Part shown: positions 9,002 through 17,573 of the stretch, one piece after another
How the letters are laid out: every line of letters begins with the position of its first letter
How positions within the stretch are numbered: the first letter of the stretch is position 1
Notes under the pieces: generated by a model
The model's database searches: none
The model's input: the letters and a program-made list of their open reading frames with translations, nothing else
Told to the model about the DNA's origin: nothing
Origin: Actinomycetes bacterium
GTDB taxonomy: Bacteria; Actinomycetota; Acidimicrobiia; Acidimicrobiales; Ilumatobacteraceae
Reading direction: 5' to 3'
DNA length: 64,000 nt
NCBI GenBank assembly: GCA_029782355.1
Contig: JAKOUY010000037.1
Location: 248,001-312,000 of the forward strand
Position numbers and translations under genes: made by a program

Positions 9002-10756
9002 ATGCCCAGCCGTGCTCGCCCGTACGACCTGATCATCCGCGGCGGAACGGTGGTCGACGGCACCGGAGCCCCGGCCGTCGCGGCCGACGTCGCCGTCCGG
9101 GACGGGCTGATCGTCGGCGTCGACAGAGCGCTGGCCGGTTCGGCGGAGGTGGAGATCGATGCCACTGGCCGGCTGGTGATCCCCGGGTTCGTCGACGTCC
9201 ACACCCACTACGACGGCCAGGCCACGTGGGACGACGTGCTCGATCCGTCGGCCTCCCATGGGGTCACCACCGTGGTGATCGGGAACTGTGGGGTCGGCTT
9301 CGCCCCGGTGCGACCGGGGATGCAGGAGCGTCTGGTCGAGCTCATGGAAGGGGTCGAGGACATCCCCGGGACGGCGCTGCACGAGGGCATCCGCTGGTCG
9401 TGGGAGACGTTCCCGGAGTACCTCGACGCGCTCGCCGCCCGCCAGTTCTCGATGGACCTCGCCGCGTTCGTTCCGCACTCGGCGGTGCGGGTGTACGTGA
9501 TGGGCGAGCGCGGCATCGCCAACGAGCCGGCCACGGCCGAGGACGTCGCCGCCATGGCCGAGCACGTGCGCAGCGCGATCCGGGCCGGCGCCATCGGCGT
9601 GTCGACGTCGCGCTCGCTGAACCACAAGTCGCTGGACGGCGGGTTGGTGCCCGGCACGTTCGCCGACGTCGACGAGCTGGTCGGCCTGGCCCAGGCGATG
9701 ATGGACGCCGGCGGCGGGCTCTTCGAAGCCGTGCCCACCGGGGAGACCGGGGTCGACCCGGAGCAGGTGCTCGGCGAGGTGGAGGTGCTGGCCGATGTCT
9801 CCCGGCGGACGGGTGCGCCGGTGTCGTTCCTGGTGATCCAGGCGATGGGCGCTCCCGATCTGTGGCGGGCTCAGCTGGCCGCGGTGCGCGCCGCCAACGC
9901 CAGCGGCGCCCGGCTGATCCCGCAGGTGGCGGCGCGGCCGGGCGGCATGCTGCTCGGTGCCGCCAGCTACCACTTCCTGATGCGCCGGCCGACGTGGCGG
10001 CGCCTCGAGGAGTCCCTGCCCCACGAGGAGCTGCTGGCCGAGCTGCGCCGGCCGGAGATCAAGGCAGCAGTGCTGGCCGAGGCCGATCTGCCGCCCGATC
10101 CGCGCCGCCAGTTCGAGAGCCTGACGGATCACGCGCCATTCCTGTTCGAGCGGGTCTTCGTGCTGGGTGACCCGCCGGACTACGAGCCGACGCCGAACCG
10201 ATCGATCGCCGGGATCGCTGCGGCCAGCGGGCGCGATCCGTACGAGGTGACCTACGACCTGATCGCCGACGGCCAGCTGCTGCTCGGGGCGTTCACCAAC
10301 TACAGCCTCGGCAACGAGGATCACCTGGCCGAGATGTTGGCCGACGAGACGACCATCGTCGGGCTGTCCGACGGCGGGGCCCACGTCAAGATGATCTGCG
10401 ACGCTTCGGCGCCGACCTACCTGTTGAGCCACTGGACCCGCGACCGCCGCCGTGGCTCCCGGCTGGCGGTCGAGACCGTGGTGCACAAGCAGACGGGAGC
10501 GACGGCAGCGGCCGTCGGCTTGACCGATCGGGGCACGATCGAGGTCGGCAAGCGTGCCGACCTCAACGTGGTCGACCTCGACCGGCTGCGCCTCCACCCG
10601 CCGCGCTCGGTCGACGACCTGCCCGCGGGTGGGCGCCGCGTTCTGCAGGATGCCACCGGGTACGTGGCCACGGTGGTCGGCGGGGTGGTGACCCGCCGCG
10701 ACGACCGCGACACCGGGGCCCGTCCTGGCCGGTTGGTGCGCGCCGCCGGGGGATGA
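9002..10756 (+). CDS. N-acyl-D-amino-acid deacylase-like amidohydrolase
   Basis: The 584-residue protein is a metal-dependent amidohydrolase of the D-aminoacylase/dihydroorotase-like group, which hydrolyses N-acyl or cyclic amide bonds. It opens with the family strand DLIIRGGTVVDGTGAPA, followed by the metal site FVDVHTHYDGQ (His67, His69), GVTTVVIGNCGVGFAP, a late SDGGAH motif that supplies the catalytic Asp, and the C-terminal GTIEVGKRADLNVVDLD closing sheet. The ATG at 9002 is preceded by GGAGG at 8991-8995, a clear ribosome binding site. Such proteins are often annotated as D-aminoacylase on weak grounds; a dihydropyrimidinase-type or other amide substrate is equally possible. No partner gene in the neighbourhood narrows this. 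Confidence 0.82.
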   Translation: MPSRARPYDLIIRGGTVVDGTGAPAVAADVAVRDGLIVGVDRALAGSAEVEIDATGRLVIPGFVDVHTHYDGQATWDDVLDPSASHGVTTVVIGNCGVGFAPVRPGMQERLVELMEGVEDIPGTALHEGIRWSWETFPEYLDALAARQFSMDLAAFVPHSAVRVYVMGERGIANEPATAEDVAAMAEHVRSAIRAGAIGVSTSRSLNHKSLDGGLVPGTFADVDELVGLAQAMMDAGGGLFEAVPTGETGVDPEQVLGEVEVLADVSRRTGAPVSFLVIQAMGAPDLWRAQLAAVRAANASGARLIPQVAARPGGMLLGAASYHFLMRRPTWRRLEESLPHEELLAELRRPEIKAAVLAEADLPPDPRRQFESLTDHAPFLFERVFVLGDPPDYEPTPNRSIAGIAAASGRDPYEVTYDLIADGQLLLGAFTNYSLGNEDHLAEMLADETTIVGLSDGGAHVKMICDASAPTYLLSHWTRDRRRGSRLAVETVVHKQTGATAAAVGLTDRGTIEVGKRADLNVVDLDRLRLHPPRSVDDLPAGGRRVLQDATGYVATVVGGVVTRRDDRDTGARPGRLVRAAGG

Positions 10757-10821
10757 GCGACCCGCTGAACGGGCCGGCTGGCGGGTGGCGATTCTCCCGG
10801 GGGTCCGGAGGGGTGCCCTCG

Positions 10822-10827
10822 TAGACT
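10822..10827 (+). promoter_or_regulatory. -10 box of thrS
   Basis: TAGACT followed by GCCTGGCGCT and the ATG. The spacing of 10 bases implies a leader of only a few bases. The leuS promoter has nearly the same layout. Confidence 0.5.
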
Positions 10828-10837
10828 GCCTGGCGCT

Positions 10838-12817
10838 ATGGCTGAGATCTCGATCACCCTCCCGGACGGTTCGCAACGCACGCTTCCCGCGGGCGCCACG
10901 GCCACCGATCTGGCCGCGTCGATCGGGTCCCGGTTGGCCAAGGCTGCCGTGGCCGCGGTGATCGACGGCGACGAGCGCGATCTCTCGGCCCCGCTGGCCG
11001 ATGGCGACACCGTGGCCATCGTCACCGCCGACAGCGACGCCGGCCGCCATGTGCTGCGCCACAGCACCTCGCACGTCATGGCCCAGGCGGTGACCCGGCT
11101 GTTCCCCGGCGCCAAGTACTCGATCGGCCCGGCCATCGCCGACGGCTTCTACTACGACTTCGACCTGCCCGGCGCCAAGACGCTGAACGAGGCCGACATG
11201 GCCGCGATCGACGCCGAGATGCGCCGGATCATCGCCGAGGACCAGCCCTTCAAGCGGGTGGAGATGTCGCCGGCCGACGCGCTGGAGCTGTTCGCCGCGC
11301 AGCCGTACAAGTGCGACATCATCCGCCGGGTCACGTCCGGCGCCGGCGATGCCGACGAGTCGGCGGAGATCGCCGGTGGCGACACGATCAGCGCCTATCG
11401 CAATTCGCCCGAGTTCGTCGACATGTGCGTCGGTCCGCATGTGCCGTCGACGGGCCGGCTCGGTCACTTCCAGCTGATGAAGGTGGCCGGCGCCTACTGG
11501 CGGGGCAACGAGAAGGGCCCGATGCTGCAGCGGGTGTACGGCACGGCGTGGGAGAGCAAGCAGGCCCTGGCTGATCATCTCCATCGCCTGGAGGAGGCGG
11601 AGAAGCGCGACCACCGCAAGCTGGCCACCGAGCTCGATCTGCTGAGCTTCCCGTCCGAGCTGGGCGGCGGCCTGGCGGTGTGGCATCCGAAGGGGGCCAT
11701 CGTCCGCAAGCTGATGGAGGACTACAGCCGGGCCCGCCACGAGCACGGCGGGTATCAGTTCGTCTACACCCCGCACCTGACCAAGGCGACGCTGTTCGAG
11801 ACGTCCGGGCACCTGGACTTCTACAAGGACGGCATGTACCCGCCGATGGAGATGGACAACGGGACCTACTACCCGAAGCCGATGAACTGCCCGATGCACT
11901 GCCTGATCTACCGCAGCCGCCAGCGCAGCTATCGGGAGTTGCCGCTGCGCCTGTTCGAGCTCGGCACGGTGTACCGCTACGAGCGAGCCGGGACGCTGCA
12001 CGGCTTGCTGCGGATCCGCGGGTTCACCCAGGACGACAGCCACATCTTCTGCGCGCCCGAGCAGCTGACCGACGAGATCGCCTCGTTGCTCGACTTCGTC
12101 CTGTCGGTGCTGCGCGCCTTCGGGTTCGAGGACTTCGAGTTCAAGCTGTCCACCAAGGACCCGGAGAAGTACATCGGGGACGACGAGATCTGGGAGCGGG
12201 CCACTGCCGCGTTGCGCAGCGCCCTCGAGCGGCACGGCTTGACCTACTCGGTGAAGGACGGCGACGCCGCGTTCTACGGGCCGAAGATCGACATCGACGT
12301 CCGTGACGCGATCGGGCGGACCTGGCAGCTCAGCACGATCCAGCTGGACTTCAACCACCCGGAGCGCTTCGACCTCGAGTACGTCGGCGCCGACAATGCC
12401 CGGCACCGGCCGATCATGTTGCACCGTGCGCTGCTCGGCTCGATCGAGCGGTTCTTCGGCGTCCTGCTCGAGCACTACGCCGGGGCCTTCCCCACCTGGC
12501 TGGCCCCGGTCCAGGCCCGGGTCCTCCCCGTCGCCGGCGCTCACGAGTCCTACGCCCGGGCGGTGGCGGATCGACTGGCGGCCGAGGGATTCCGGGTCGA
12601 CGTGGTCGACGCCGCCGACGGCCTCGGCAAGCGGATCCGTGCGGCCAAGCTCGACAAGCTGCCCTACGTCCTCGTGGTCGGCGACGACGACGTCGCCCAC
12701 GACACCCTCGGCGTCAACCGGCGCGGTGGCGACGTCGAGCGTGGCGTGGCCCTCGACGCGTTCGTCGCCCAGCTCCATGACGAGGTCGCCGCCCAACTCG
12801 CCGCGGCCAAGGCCTGA
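10838..12817 (+). CDS. thrS: Threonyl-tRNA synthetase
   Basis: It charges tRNA-Thr in the cytoplasm. The 659-residue protein has an N-terminal TGS domain (about residues 1-65, with LPAGATATDLAASI), an editing domain with the HSTSHVMAQAV zinc/editing motif, then a class II catalytic core with PMNCPMHCLIYRS (zinc Cys), the motif 2 segment YRYERAGTLHGLLRIRGFTQ, GPKIDIDVRDAIGR, and a C-terminal anticodon-binding domain (LAPVQARVLPVAGAHESYA). Domain order and length are normal for bacteria. The ATG at 10838 gives the usual TGS start. It is transcribed from its own promoter and the next gene is convergent. No upstream T-box-like element is present in the short spacer. Confidence 0.97.
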   Translation: MAEISITLPDGSQRTLPAGATATDLAASIGSRLAKAAVAAVIDGDERDLSAPLADGDTVAIVTADSDAGRHVLRHSTSHVMAQAVTRLFPGAKYSIGPAIADGFYYDFDLPGAKTLNEADMAAIDAEMRRIIAEDQPFKRVEMSPADALELFAAQPYKCDIIRRVTSGAGDADESAEIAGGDTISAYRNSPEFVDMCVGPHVPSTGRLGHFQLMKVAGAYWRGNEKGPMLQRVYGTAWESKQALADHLHRLEEAEKRDHRKLATELDLLSFPSELGGGLAVWHPKGAIVRKLMEDYSRARHEHGGYQFVYTPHLTKATLFETSGHLDFYKDGMYPPMEMDNGTYYPKPMNCPMHCLIYRSRQRSYRELPLRLFELGTVYRYERAGTLHGLLRIRGFTQDDSHIFCAPEQLTDEIASLLDFVLSVLRAFGFEDFEFKLSTKDPEKYIGDDEIWERATAALRSALERHGLTYSVKDGDAAFYGPKIDIDVRDAIGRTWQLSTIQLDFNHPERFDLEYVGADNARHRPIMLHRALLGSIERFFGVLLEHYAGAFPTWLAPVQARVLPVAGAHESYARAVADRLAAEGFRVDVVDAADGLGKRIRAAKLDKLPYVLVVGDDDVAHDTLGVNRRGGDVERGVALDAFVAQLHDEVAAQLAAAKA

Positions 12818-12873
12818 CGCCGCCGGTCCGCGCTCCCACGCCCGGTCGCCCCACCCGGCGCGCGCCCGCGCCC

Positions 12874-12930
12874 GCGGGTTCGCCCGCTCGTTCGCCAGCT
12901 CGTTCGCCCGGCCACCCGTTCGCCAGGCGG
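12874..12930 (+). repeat. GTTCGCC short direct repeats with a UUCG hairpin between thrS and the HNH gene
   Basis: The spacer between the convergent thrS and HNH genes begins with GCGGG-TTCG-CCCGC (12874-12887), a five-pair hairpin with a stable UUCG loop. GTTCGCC is repeated four times at intervals of about 12-18 bases through 12930. The hairpin could help end thrS transcription; the repeats have no known role. Confidence 0.4.
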
Positions 12931-12957
12931 GCCGACGCATGTTCGCCGTCGTCACAC

Positions 12958-14178
12958 CTAGCCAGCCCGCATGGTCGGTCGTGGAGCGTCGTGGATCACC
13001 CGCCCGTCCGGCAGCGTGAGGAGCAGCCGGCGGGTCCCCGGCTCAAGTTCGACCTGCCAGCCGCCCTCGTGCGCGGCCGTGTGATGCATGCCGCACAACG
13101 GCAGCAGGTTGTCGAGATCCGTCGGCCCGAAGCGGGTCCACCAGTCGATGTGGTGGACCGTGCACCGCTCGAACGGCGTGGCGCACCCGGGCACCGTGCA
13201 GGTGCGGTAGATCGCCCGCAGCGCCCAGCGCTGGGCCGGCGTGGCCAGCCGCTGGGCGCGACCGACGTCGAGCGGCAGTCCGGCTCCGTCGAGCACGACC
13301 GGCAGGAGCTGCGCCTCGCAGGCCCACCGCCGCAGCGTGGCGACCGGAACGTGCAGCTCGCCCTCGCCGATGTCGACCACGCTGGCAGCATGCAGTCCCT
13401 CGACCAGGGTCCGGTGATCGACCAACACCCCCATGGTGACGCGCATCGACCCGCCATGGGTGATCAGGTCGATCAGTGCCAGGCCGTCGAGATGCCGCTG
13501 ACGCTCGATCAGGTCGGCGGGCGCGGTGTCCGGGATGTTGCCGTGGAACAGCGCATCGCTGCGCTGGTGCACGGCGCTGAGCAGCATCGCTCCGTACTCC
13601 TCGTCGAACTGCCCGGCGATGTGCACCATGTGGGTGACGTGGTCCCGCCAGGTCCGCAGCCGGACTGCGCGCCGCTGACGACGTAGACGGTCGACCCCGT
13701 CGTCGGCGGCGATGCGATTGACCTCATCGGCGACGGCCCGGGCGAACTCGGAGGGCTTGAGCTCGGTCGCCCACTGGGCGATCCGCTCGCCCTCGGCGAG
13801 CAGGCCCGGCCGATCGCTCGGTTCCATCCGCCGCAGCGCGGAGGCGACGACATCGACGTGGGCAACGGTCGCCGTGCCCGCCTCCAGCACCTGGCCGAGC
13901 TGCGGCATAGTGCCGACGGCGAACGCTCGGCGGAACGCCTGCTCGGCCGGACGGAGCTCGGTGTCGGCAGCTCGGGCGAAGGCCATCTCCGGAATGAGTG
14001 TGCGATCGACTCCGGCCAGCTGGCGCAGCCGGGCCGCAGCGCCGACCAGCCCGGCCTCGACCCACCGCTGCAGCACGGTGAGATCGGCCACCTGGGCTTC
14101 GGCAACGTCACGATCGCCCGCTGCCAGGTCCCGGCTCGCCACCCGTTCCACGAGGTCGATCAGCGCGGCTCGTTCCAT
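12958..14178 (-). CDS. DUF222 domain protein with C-terminal HNH nuclease motif
   Basis: The 406-residue protein combines a long helical DUF222 region with a C-terminal HNH domain (CTVPGCATPFERCTVHHIDWW then DNLLPLCGMHH), including the Cys pairs that bind zinc and the HH-N-H catalytic core. Proteins of this build are abundant and often multicopy in high-GC actinobacteria; their DNA target and role are not known, and they are sometimes counted as mobile. Here no inverted repeats or integrase accompany it and codon use matches the neighbours. The ATG at 14178 is the natural start (MERAALIDLVERV); an extension to 14274 would run almost into the tRNA region. It is convergent with thrS. Confidence 0.82.
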   Translation of the reverse strand: MERAALIDLVERVASRDLAAGDRDVAEAQVADLTVLQRWVEAGLVGAAARLRQLAGVDRTLIPEMAFARAADTELRPAEQAFRRAFAVGTMPQLGQVLEAGTATVAHVDVVASALRRMEPSDRPGLLAEGERIAQWATELKPSEFARAVADEVNRIAADDGVDRLRRQRRAVRLRTWRDHVTHMVHIAGQFDEEYGAMLLSAVHQRSDALFHGNIPDTAPADLIERQRHLDGLALIDLITHGGSMRVTMGVLVDHRTLVEGLHAASVVDIGEGELHVPVATLRRWACEAQLLPVVLDGAGLPLDVGRAQRLATPAQRWALRAIYRTCTVPGCATPFERCTVHHIDWWTRFGPTDLDNLLPLCGMHHTAAHEGGWQVELEPGTRRLLLTLPDGRVIHDAPRPTMRAG

Positions 14179-14284
14179 GCCAGCAGTGTCGCAAGGGGGT
14201 GTGACGCGGTTCGCCAGAGGGGGACGGGTTGGGGAGCCCACGATCGGACTGGTATCTTCAATCCGCTTCCCCAACGGAGTCGTC

Positions 14285-14357
14285 GGGGCTGTAGCTCAGT
14301 TGGCAGAGCGCTTCCATGGCATGGAAGAGGTCAGGGGTTCAATTCCCCTCAGCTCCA
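14285..14357 (+). tRNA. tRNA-Ala, anticodon GGC
   Basis: A 73-base cloverleaf: acceptor GGGGCTG pairs with CAGCTCC (one G-U), D-arm GCTC/GAGC with AGTTGGCA, anticodon stem CTTCC/GGAAG around loop ATGGCAT (anticodon GGC at 34-36), T-stem AGGGG/CCCCT with loop TTCAATT, discriminator A. The 3' CCA is not encoded. A strong hairpin follows seven bases later. Confidence 0.96.
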
Positions 14358-14363
14358 CAACGA

Positions 14364-14389
14364 AACCCCAGGTCAGAGCACCTGGGGTT
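14364..14389 (+). terminator. Rho-independent terminator after tRNA-Ala
   Basis: AACCCCAGGT, loop of 6, ACCTGGGGTT: a perfect ten-pair stem followed by a pyrimidine-rich TTCTTCC tail. Confidence 0.75.
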
Positions 14390-14686
14390 CTTCCATGTCC
14401 GGGCGACGGCCGGGGCGGTGGGCTGCGAGGTGGGCGACGCCAGGCCCACGTGAATAGTCCCTGCTGCCACTCCCACCACCGGATAGGCGTCGACGATCCT
14501 CGGCGGGCTCGAGGAGACTCCGACGCCGAACTCGTCGATCTCGCCCACCAGCGCTGCGATCGCGCGGCACGCGCTGGACCTCGTTGACAGGACCATCCCG
14601 ATCGGAACCTGCATCGATCGGCTCCGCCGGTCGATGCAGACCAACACGTTCCAATCCGGGAGCGCCCTTGGCGGCGAATAGGGGGC
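14390..14686. other. Gene-free stretch between tRNA-Ala and the cupredoxin gene
   Basis: About 300 bases with no gene I can support. One minus-strand frame (about 14690 down to 14390, passing MQVPIGMVLSTRSSACRAIA) keeps a fairly high G+C third position and could be the remnant of a lost gene, but it has no recognisable domain and its C-terminal part runs into the tRNA terminator. I saw no repeated copy of the tRNA 3' end here, so nothing points to an integrated element. Confidence 0.4.
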
Positions 14687-15136
14687 GTGCTTCGCTCCAT
14701 CGCTCTCCGTGCTCTGCTCCCACTGGCCCTTCTCGCTGCCTGCAGCGACGACAAGATGGCCGCCCCGGCTCGCCCTGCGTCGACGAACGCCGCCGTCCCG
14801 ACGACCTCCGCAGCAGCGCCGGCGGCACCCGCCAGGCAGCCAGGCTCGACTGGGGCCGCACCTGCGCAGGCCGCGGGCGCAGAGCTCACGGTTGCCACGT
14901 TCCAGTTCAAGCCGTCGCCGCTGAAGGTCGCCGTGGGCACGGTGGTCCACGTGCGCAACTCGGACAACACCACGCACACGGTCACGTCGGGAACGCCTGA
15001 CGCCCCCACCGGTGCGTTCGACGTCAAGCTCGCCGGCAAGGGCGCGACCGGCTCGTTCACCCTCGACAAGCCGGGTACCTACACGTTCTTCTGCCGGATC
15101 CACAACTCGATGACCGGCCAGATCGTCGTCTCCTGA
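14687..15136 (+). CDS. Cupredoxin-fold lipoprotein (plastocyanin/amicyanin-like)
   Basis: A 149-residue exported protein. The signal peptide ends in LLAAC with Cys19 as the lipidation site, followed by a Pro/Ala/Thr-rich linker to about residue 64 and one cupredoxin domain. Type I copper ligands are visible: His97 (NTTHTVTS), Cys136, His139 and Met142 in FFCRIHNSMTG. The protein should sit on the outer face of the membrane and bind one copper ion for electron transfer or copper holding. The start is the GTG at 14687; an in-frame stop lies just upstream at 14677. It is 54 bases from the Met/His-rich gene, and the two probably form a unit. Confidence 0.87.
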   Translation: MLRSIALRALLPLALLAACSDDKMAAPARPASTNAAVPTTSAAAPAAPARQPGSTGAAPAQAAGAELTVATFQFKPSPLKVAVGTVVHVRNSDNTTHTVTSGTPDAPTGAFDVKLAGKGATGSFTLDKPGTYTFFCRIHNSMTGQIVVS

Positions 15137-15190
15137 CCGCGCTTCCCACCCCACTCGCCTTCACCCACCAACCACCACCAAGGAGTGTTC

Positions 15191-16540
15191 ATGTCTCGTA
15201 CCCGCAACCTCGCCGTCGCCGTCATCGGCGTCGGTGTCCTCGTCAGCGCCGGGGCCGCCGGCGTCTCGGCTCACGGTGGCCACGCCGCCTCGTCGACACC
15301 GCCCTCGACGCCGATGACCCACGACAGCATGCCGATGACCCACGACAGCATGGCCCCCCATGACAGCATGCCGATGAGCCACGACAGCATGGCCCCGCAC
15401 GACAGCATGCCGATGACCCACGACAGCATGGCCGGTCACGACATGACCGGGTTCTCGCCCGCCGCTGATCTGCGCGCCTCGCTCGAGTTCCTCCTGCAGG
15501 AGCACGTCTACCTGGCGGGCATCGCCACCAACGAGGCCCTGAGCGGACGGATGGACGGGTTCCACGCTGCGGCCGCCACCCTCGATGCCAACTCCGATGC
15601 CATCACCGCGGCCATCGGGTCGGTGTACGGCAAGGCGGCCGGTGATGCGTTCGGACCGTTGTGGAAGAAGCACATCGGGTTCTTCGTCGACTACACCACG
15701 GCCATCGCGGGCGGCGATCAGGCCAAGGCCGACAAGGCCAAGGCCGACCTGGCCGCCTACGCCGGCGAGTTCGGTGCCTTCCTCGAGTCGGCCACCGGTG
15801 GCGCACTCACCAAGGACGCCGTCGCCAAGCTGGTCGGGGATCACGCCTCCACGCTGATCGCCGCCATCGACGCGCAGAAGGCCGGGGACGCCACCAAGGC
15901 GTTCACCGCCCTCAAGGCCGCTGCCGGGCACATGACGATGATCGCCGAGCCGCTGGCCGCAGCGATCGCCAAGCAGCAGGGCATCCAGGGCGACCCGTCG
16001 TCGGCGACATCGAACCTGCGAGCGTTGCTGACCCGCAACCTGCAGGAGCACGTCTATCTGGCCGGGATCGCCACCGGCGAGGCCCTGGGCGGGCGGATGG
16101 ACAGCTTCCACGCTGCCGCGGCCACGCTGGACGCCAACTCCGACGATCTCATCGCCGCGGTCGGCTCGGTGTACGGCAAGGCGGCCGGTGATGCGTTCGG
16201 ACCGTTGTGGAAGAAGCACATCGGGTTCTTCGTCGACTACACCACGGCCATTGCGGGTGGCGATCAGGCCAAGGCCGACAAGGCCAAGGCCGACCTGGCC
16301 GCCTACGCCGGCGAGTTCGGTGCGTTCCTCGAGTCGGCCACCGCCGGTGGGTTGACCAAGGACGCCGTCGCCAAGCTGGTCGGCGACCATGCGATGACGC
16401 TGATCGCCGCCATCGATGCCGAGAAGGCCGGCGACGCCACCGCCGCCTACACGGCGCTGCGGACCGCAGCCGGACACATGACCACCATCGCCGACGCCCT
16501 GGCGCTGGCGATCTCCCACCAGCAGGGTCTCGCCGCCTGA
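15191..16540 (+). CDS. Secreted Met/His-rich protein with two near-identical four-helix-like domains
   Basis: A 449-residue exported protein that I cannot name. It has a signal peptide (about residues 1-30), then a Met/His/Asp segment with repeated units such as MPMTHDSM and APHDSM (residues ~40-85), the kind of sequence that binds copper or silver in periplasmic metal-handling proteins. Two tandem helical domains of about 180 residues follow, each with conserved His in EHVYLAGIA, KKHIGFFVDYT, GDHA and AGHMT. Similar helical domains occur in Gram-positive proteins annotated only as copper amine oxidase-like. The ATG at 15191 is five bases after AGGAG; a GTG at 15185 overlaps that site and is rejected. 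Its position beside a cupredoxin suggests a copper role, which is inference. Confidence 0.75.
   Translation: MSRTRNLAVAVIGVGVLVSAGAAGVSAHGGHAASSTPPSTPMTHDSMPMTHDSMAPHDSMPMSHDSMAPHDSMPMTHDSMAGHDMTGFSPAADLRASLEFLLQEHVYLAGIATNEALSGRMDGFHAAAATLDANSDAITAAIGSVYGKAAGDAFGPLWKKHIGFFVDYTTAIAGGDQAKADKAKADLAAYAGEFGAFLESATGGALTKDAVAKLVGDHASTLIAAIDAQKAGDATKAFTALKAAAGHMTMIAEPLAAAIAKQQGIQGDPSSATSNLRALLTRNLQEHVYLAGIATGEALGGRMDSFHAAAATLDANSDDLIAAVGSVYGKAAGDAFGPLWKKHIGFFVDYTTAIAGGDQAKADKAKADLAAYAGEFGAFLESATAGGLTKDAVAKLVGDHAMTLIAAIDAEKAGDATAAYTALRTAAGHMTTIADALALAISHQQGLAA
15620..16342 (+). repeat. Direct repeat of 177 bp inside the Met/His-rich gene
   Basis: Bases 15620-15796 recur at 16166-16342 with an offset of 546 bases and only three differences by eye. 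The rest of the two domains is clearly more diverged (for example GALTKD versus GGLTKD), so this core has been duplicated or homogenised recently. Confidence 0.9.
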
Positions 16541-16576
16541 GCCATCAAGCCAGCGACTGACCCGACCCCCCAACCC

Positions 16577-16610
16577 TGCGGTCTCCGGTGCCTGTGCGCC
16601 GGAGACCGCA
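16577..16610 (+). terminator. Strong hairpin after the Met/His-rich gene
   Basis: TGCGGTCTCCGG, loop of 10, CCGGAGACCGCA: a perfect twelve-pair stem 37 bases after the stop. Only a TTG follows, so the U-tract is minimal. A TTG start proposed at 16611 would sit directly on this stem, which argues for the later GTG in the next gene. Confidence 0.65.
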
Positions 16611-16661
16611 TTGTCGCGTCCGGCGGCAATCCGAACGGGCTCGGCCGACGAACGACCGCTC

Positions 16662-17102
16662 GTGAACCTCACGCTGCTGGCCACTGCCACTCCTGAAGCC
16701 AAGCGCACGCTGCTGCTGAGCGGGGTGGTGGTCGCCATGCTCCTCGTCGGCGCCGGCCTGGCGATCACCAAGCACTACCGGCTGCACCAGTGGTGCCAGA
16801 CCGCGGCAGTGGCGCTGAACGTCTACCTGGTCGTGTCGATCATGCTGTCGTCCTACAACGAGGCCGTCCGCCCGCAGTTGACCGATCGGCTCAGCGACAC
16901 CTTCGTCCTGGTGAGCACTATCCACGGGATCGTCGGAATCGTCACGGTCCTGATGGGGTCGTTCATGGTCCTGCGCGGCTTCGGCCTGCTGCCCAAGCCG
17001 CTGCGCTTCACCAACTACAAACCGTGGATGCGTACGACGCTGGCGCTCTACGTCCTCCAGACCGCCCTGGGCCTGTGGGTCTTCAACCTGTTCTACGGCT
17101 GA
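16662..17102 (+). CDS. Four-helix membrane protein, DUF420/CtaM-like
   Basis: A 146-residue integral membrane protein with four hydrophobic segments (about residues 13-33, 45-63, 79-100 and 117-142). A KHYRLHQW segment after the first helix and a STIHG at the start of the third carry the conserved His expected of DUF420 proteins, some of which help assemble haem-copper oxidases. Start: an in-frame TTG at 16611 lies on the preceding terminator stem, so I take the GTG at 16662 (MNLTLLATATPEAKRTLL). It follows two probable copper proteins, which fits an oxidase-assembly or respiratory role, but the family match is by eye and moderate. It is convergent with the nitroreductase gene, with a shared hairpin between them. 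Confidence 0.6.
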   Translation: MNLTLLATATPEAKRTLLLSGVVVAMLLVGAGLAITKHYRLHQWCQTAAVALNVYLVVSIMLSSYNEAVRPQLTDRLSDTFVLVSTIHGIVGIVTVLMGSFMVLRGFGLLPKPLRFTNYKPWMRTTLALYVLQTALGLWVFNLFYG

Positions 17103-17125
17103 CGCGCCCCATTCACCGGCGCGTC
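17101..17125. terminator. Bidirectional hairpin between convergent genes
   Basis: GACGCGCC, loop of 9, GGCGCGTC. The left arm begins inside the TGA of the membrane-protein gene, and the stop of the convergent gene falls in the loop. No U-tract. Confidence 0.5.
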
Positions 17126-17565
17126 GCCACCAACACCGGGATGACCCGACCGCTGCTGGCGGTGGCCGAGATCTGGTACTCGGCGTAGGTCGGAAACACG
17201 GCGACGGCGCGCTCCCACCACTCGGCCCGTTCGTCGCCGAACACCTCACGCACCGAGACCGGGAACGGCGCAGGCCCGTCTTGAACGGTGACGTCGTCGG
17301 GATGGGCCAGCAGGTTGCGGTACCACGCCGGGCTGGCCGGCCGTCCGCCGTAGGAGGCGACCAACGCGTACTGGCCGTCATGCTCGACGCGCATCAGCGC
17401 GATCTTGCGGATCGCCCCGGTGGCCGCGCCCCGCATGGTCACGACGATGATCGGGATGCCCGTCTCGCGCAACGTCGTGGCCTCGGTGCCGCCGGATCGC
17501 TCGTAGGTGTCGACTTGCTCGCGCACCCACGCCAAGGCGCTGGGGATGTAGTCGTGCTCGGTCAT
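17113..17565 (-). CDS. Deazaflavin (F420)-dependent nitroreductase family protein
   Basis: The 150-residue product belongs to the Ddn-like split-barrel family: TTLRETGIPIIVVTMRGAATGAIRKIALMRV, then YALVASYGGRPASPAWYRNLLAHPDDVTV, are the hallmark strands and the A-S-x-G-G-x-P-x-x-P-x-W-Y-x-N-L motif. These proteins use reduced F420 to reduce quinones or nitro compounds, and some work with bound fatty acids. The C-terminal AEYQISATASSGRVIPVLVATR is also typical. The ATG at 17565 has a TACGGT -10 box 8 bases upstream. It is divergent from the TetR gene with 72 bases between, so the regulator may control it too. Cofactor use is inferred from family. Confidence 0.85.
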   Translation of the reverse strand: MTEHDYIPSALAWVREQVDTYERSGGTEATTLRETGIPIIVVTMRGAATGAIRKIALMRVEHDGQYALVASYGGRPASPAWYRNLLAHPDDVTVQDGPAPFPVSVREVFGDERAEWWERAVAVFPTYAEYQISATASSGRVIPVLVATRR

Positions 17566-17573
17566 GCCCGTCG

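Noticed and set aside
8267-12955. A 1562-codon open frame on the minus strand, antisense to the amidohydrolase and thrS
   Set aside because: It is a by-product of strongly GC-rich third positions in the real plus-strand genes; the translation is low-complexity (runs of Gly, Val, Asp, Arg, Gln) with no domain.
12958-14178. DUF222-HNH gene as a mobile element or intron-encoded endonuclease
   Set aside because: No flanking repeats, intron core or host gene interruption can be seen.
14285-15190. Integrated element at tRNA-Ala
   Set aside because: No integrase, no repeated tRNA 3' end, and normal gene composition downstream.
16611-16662. TTG start of the DUF420-like gene at 16611
   Set aside because: It lies directly after and against a twelve-pair terminator stem; the GTG at 16662 gives a better N-terminus.
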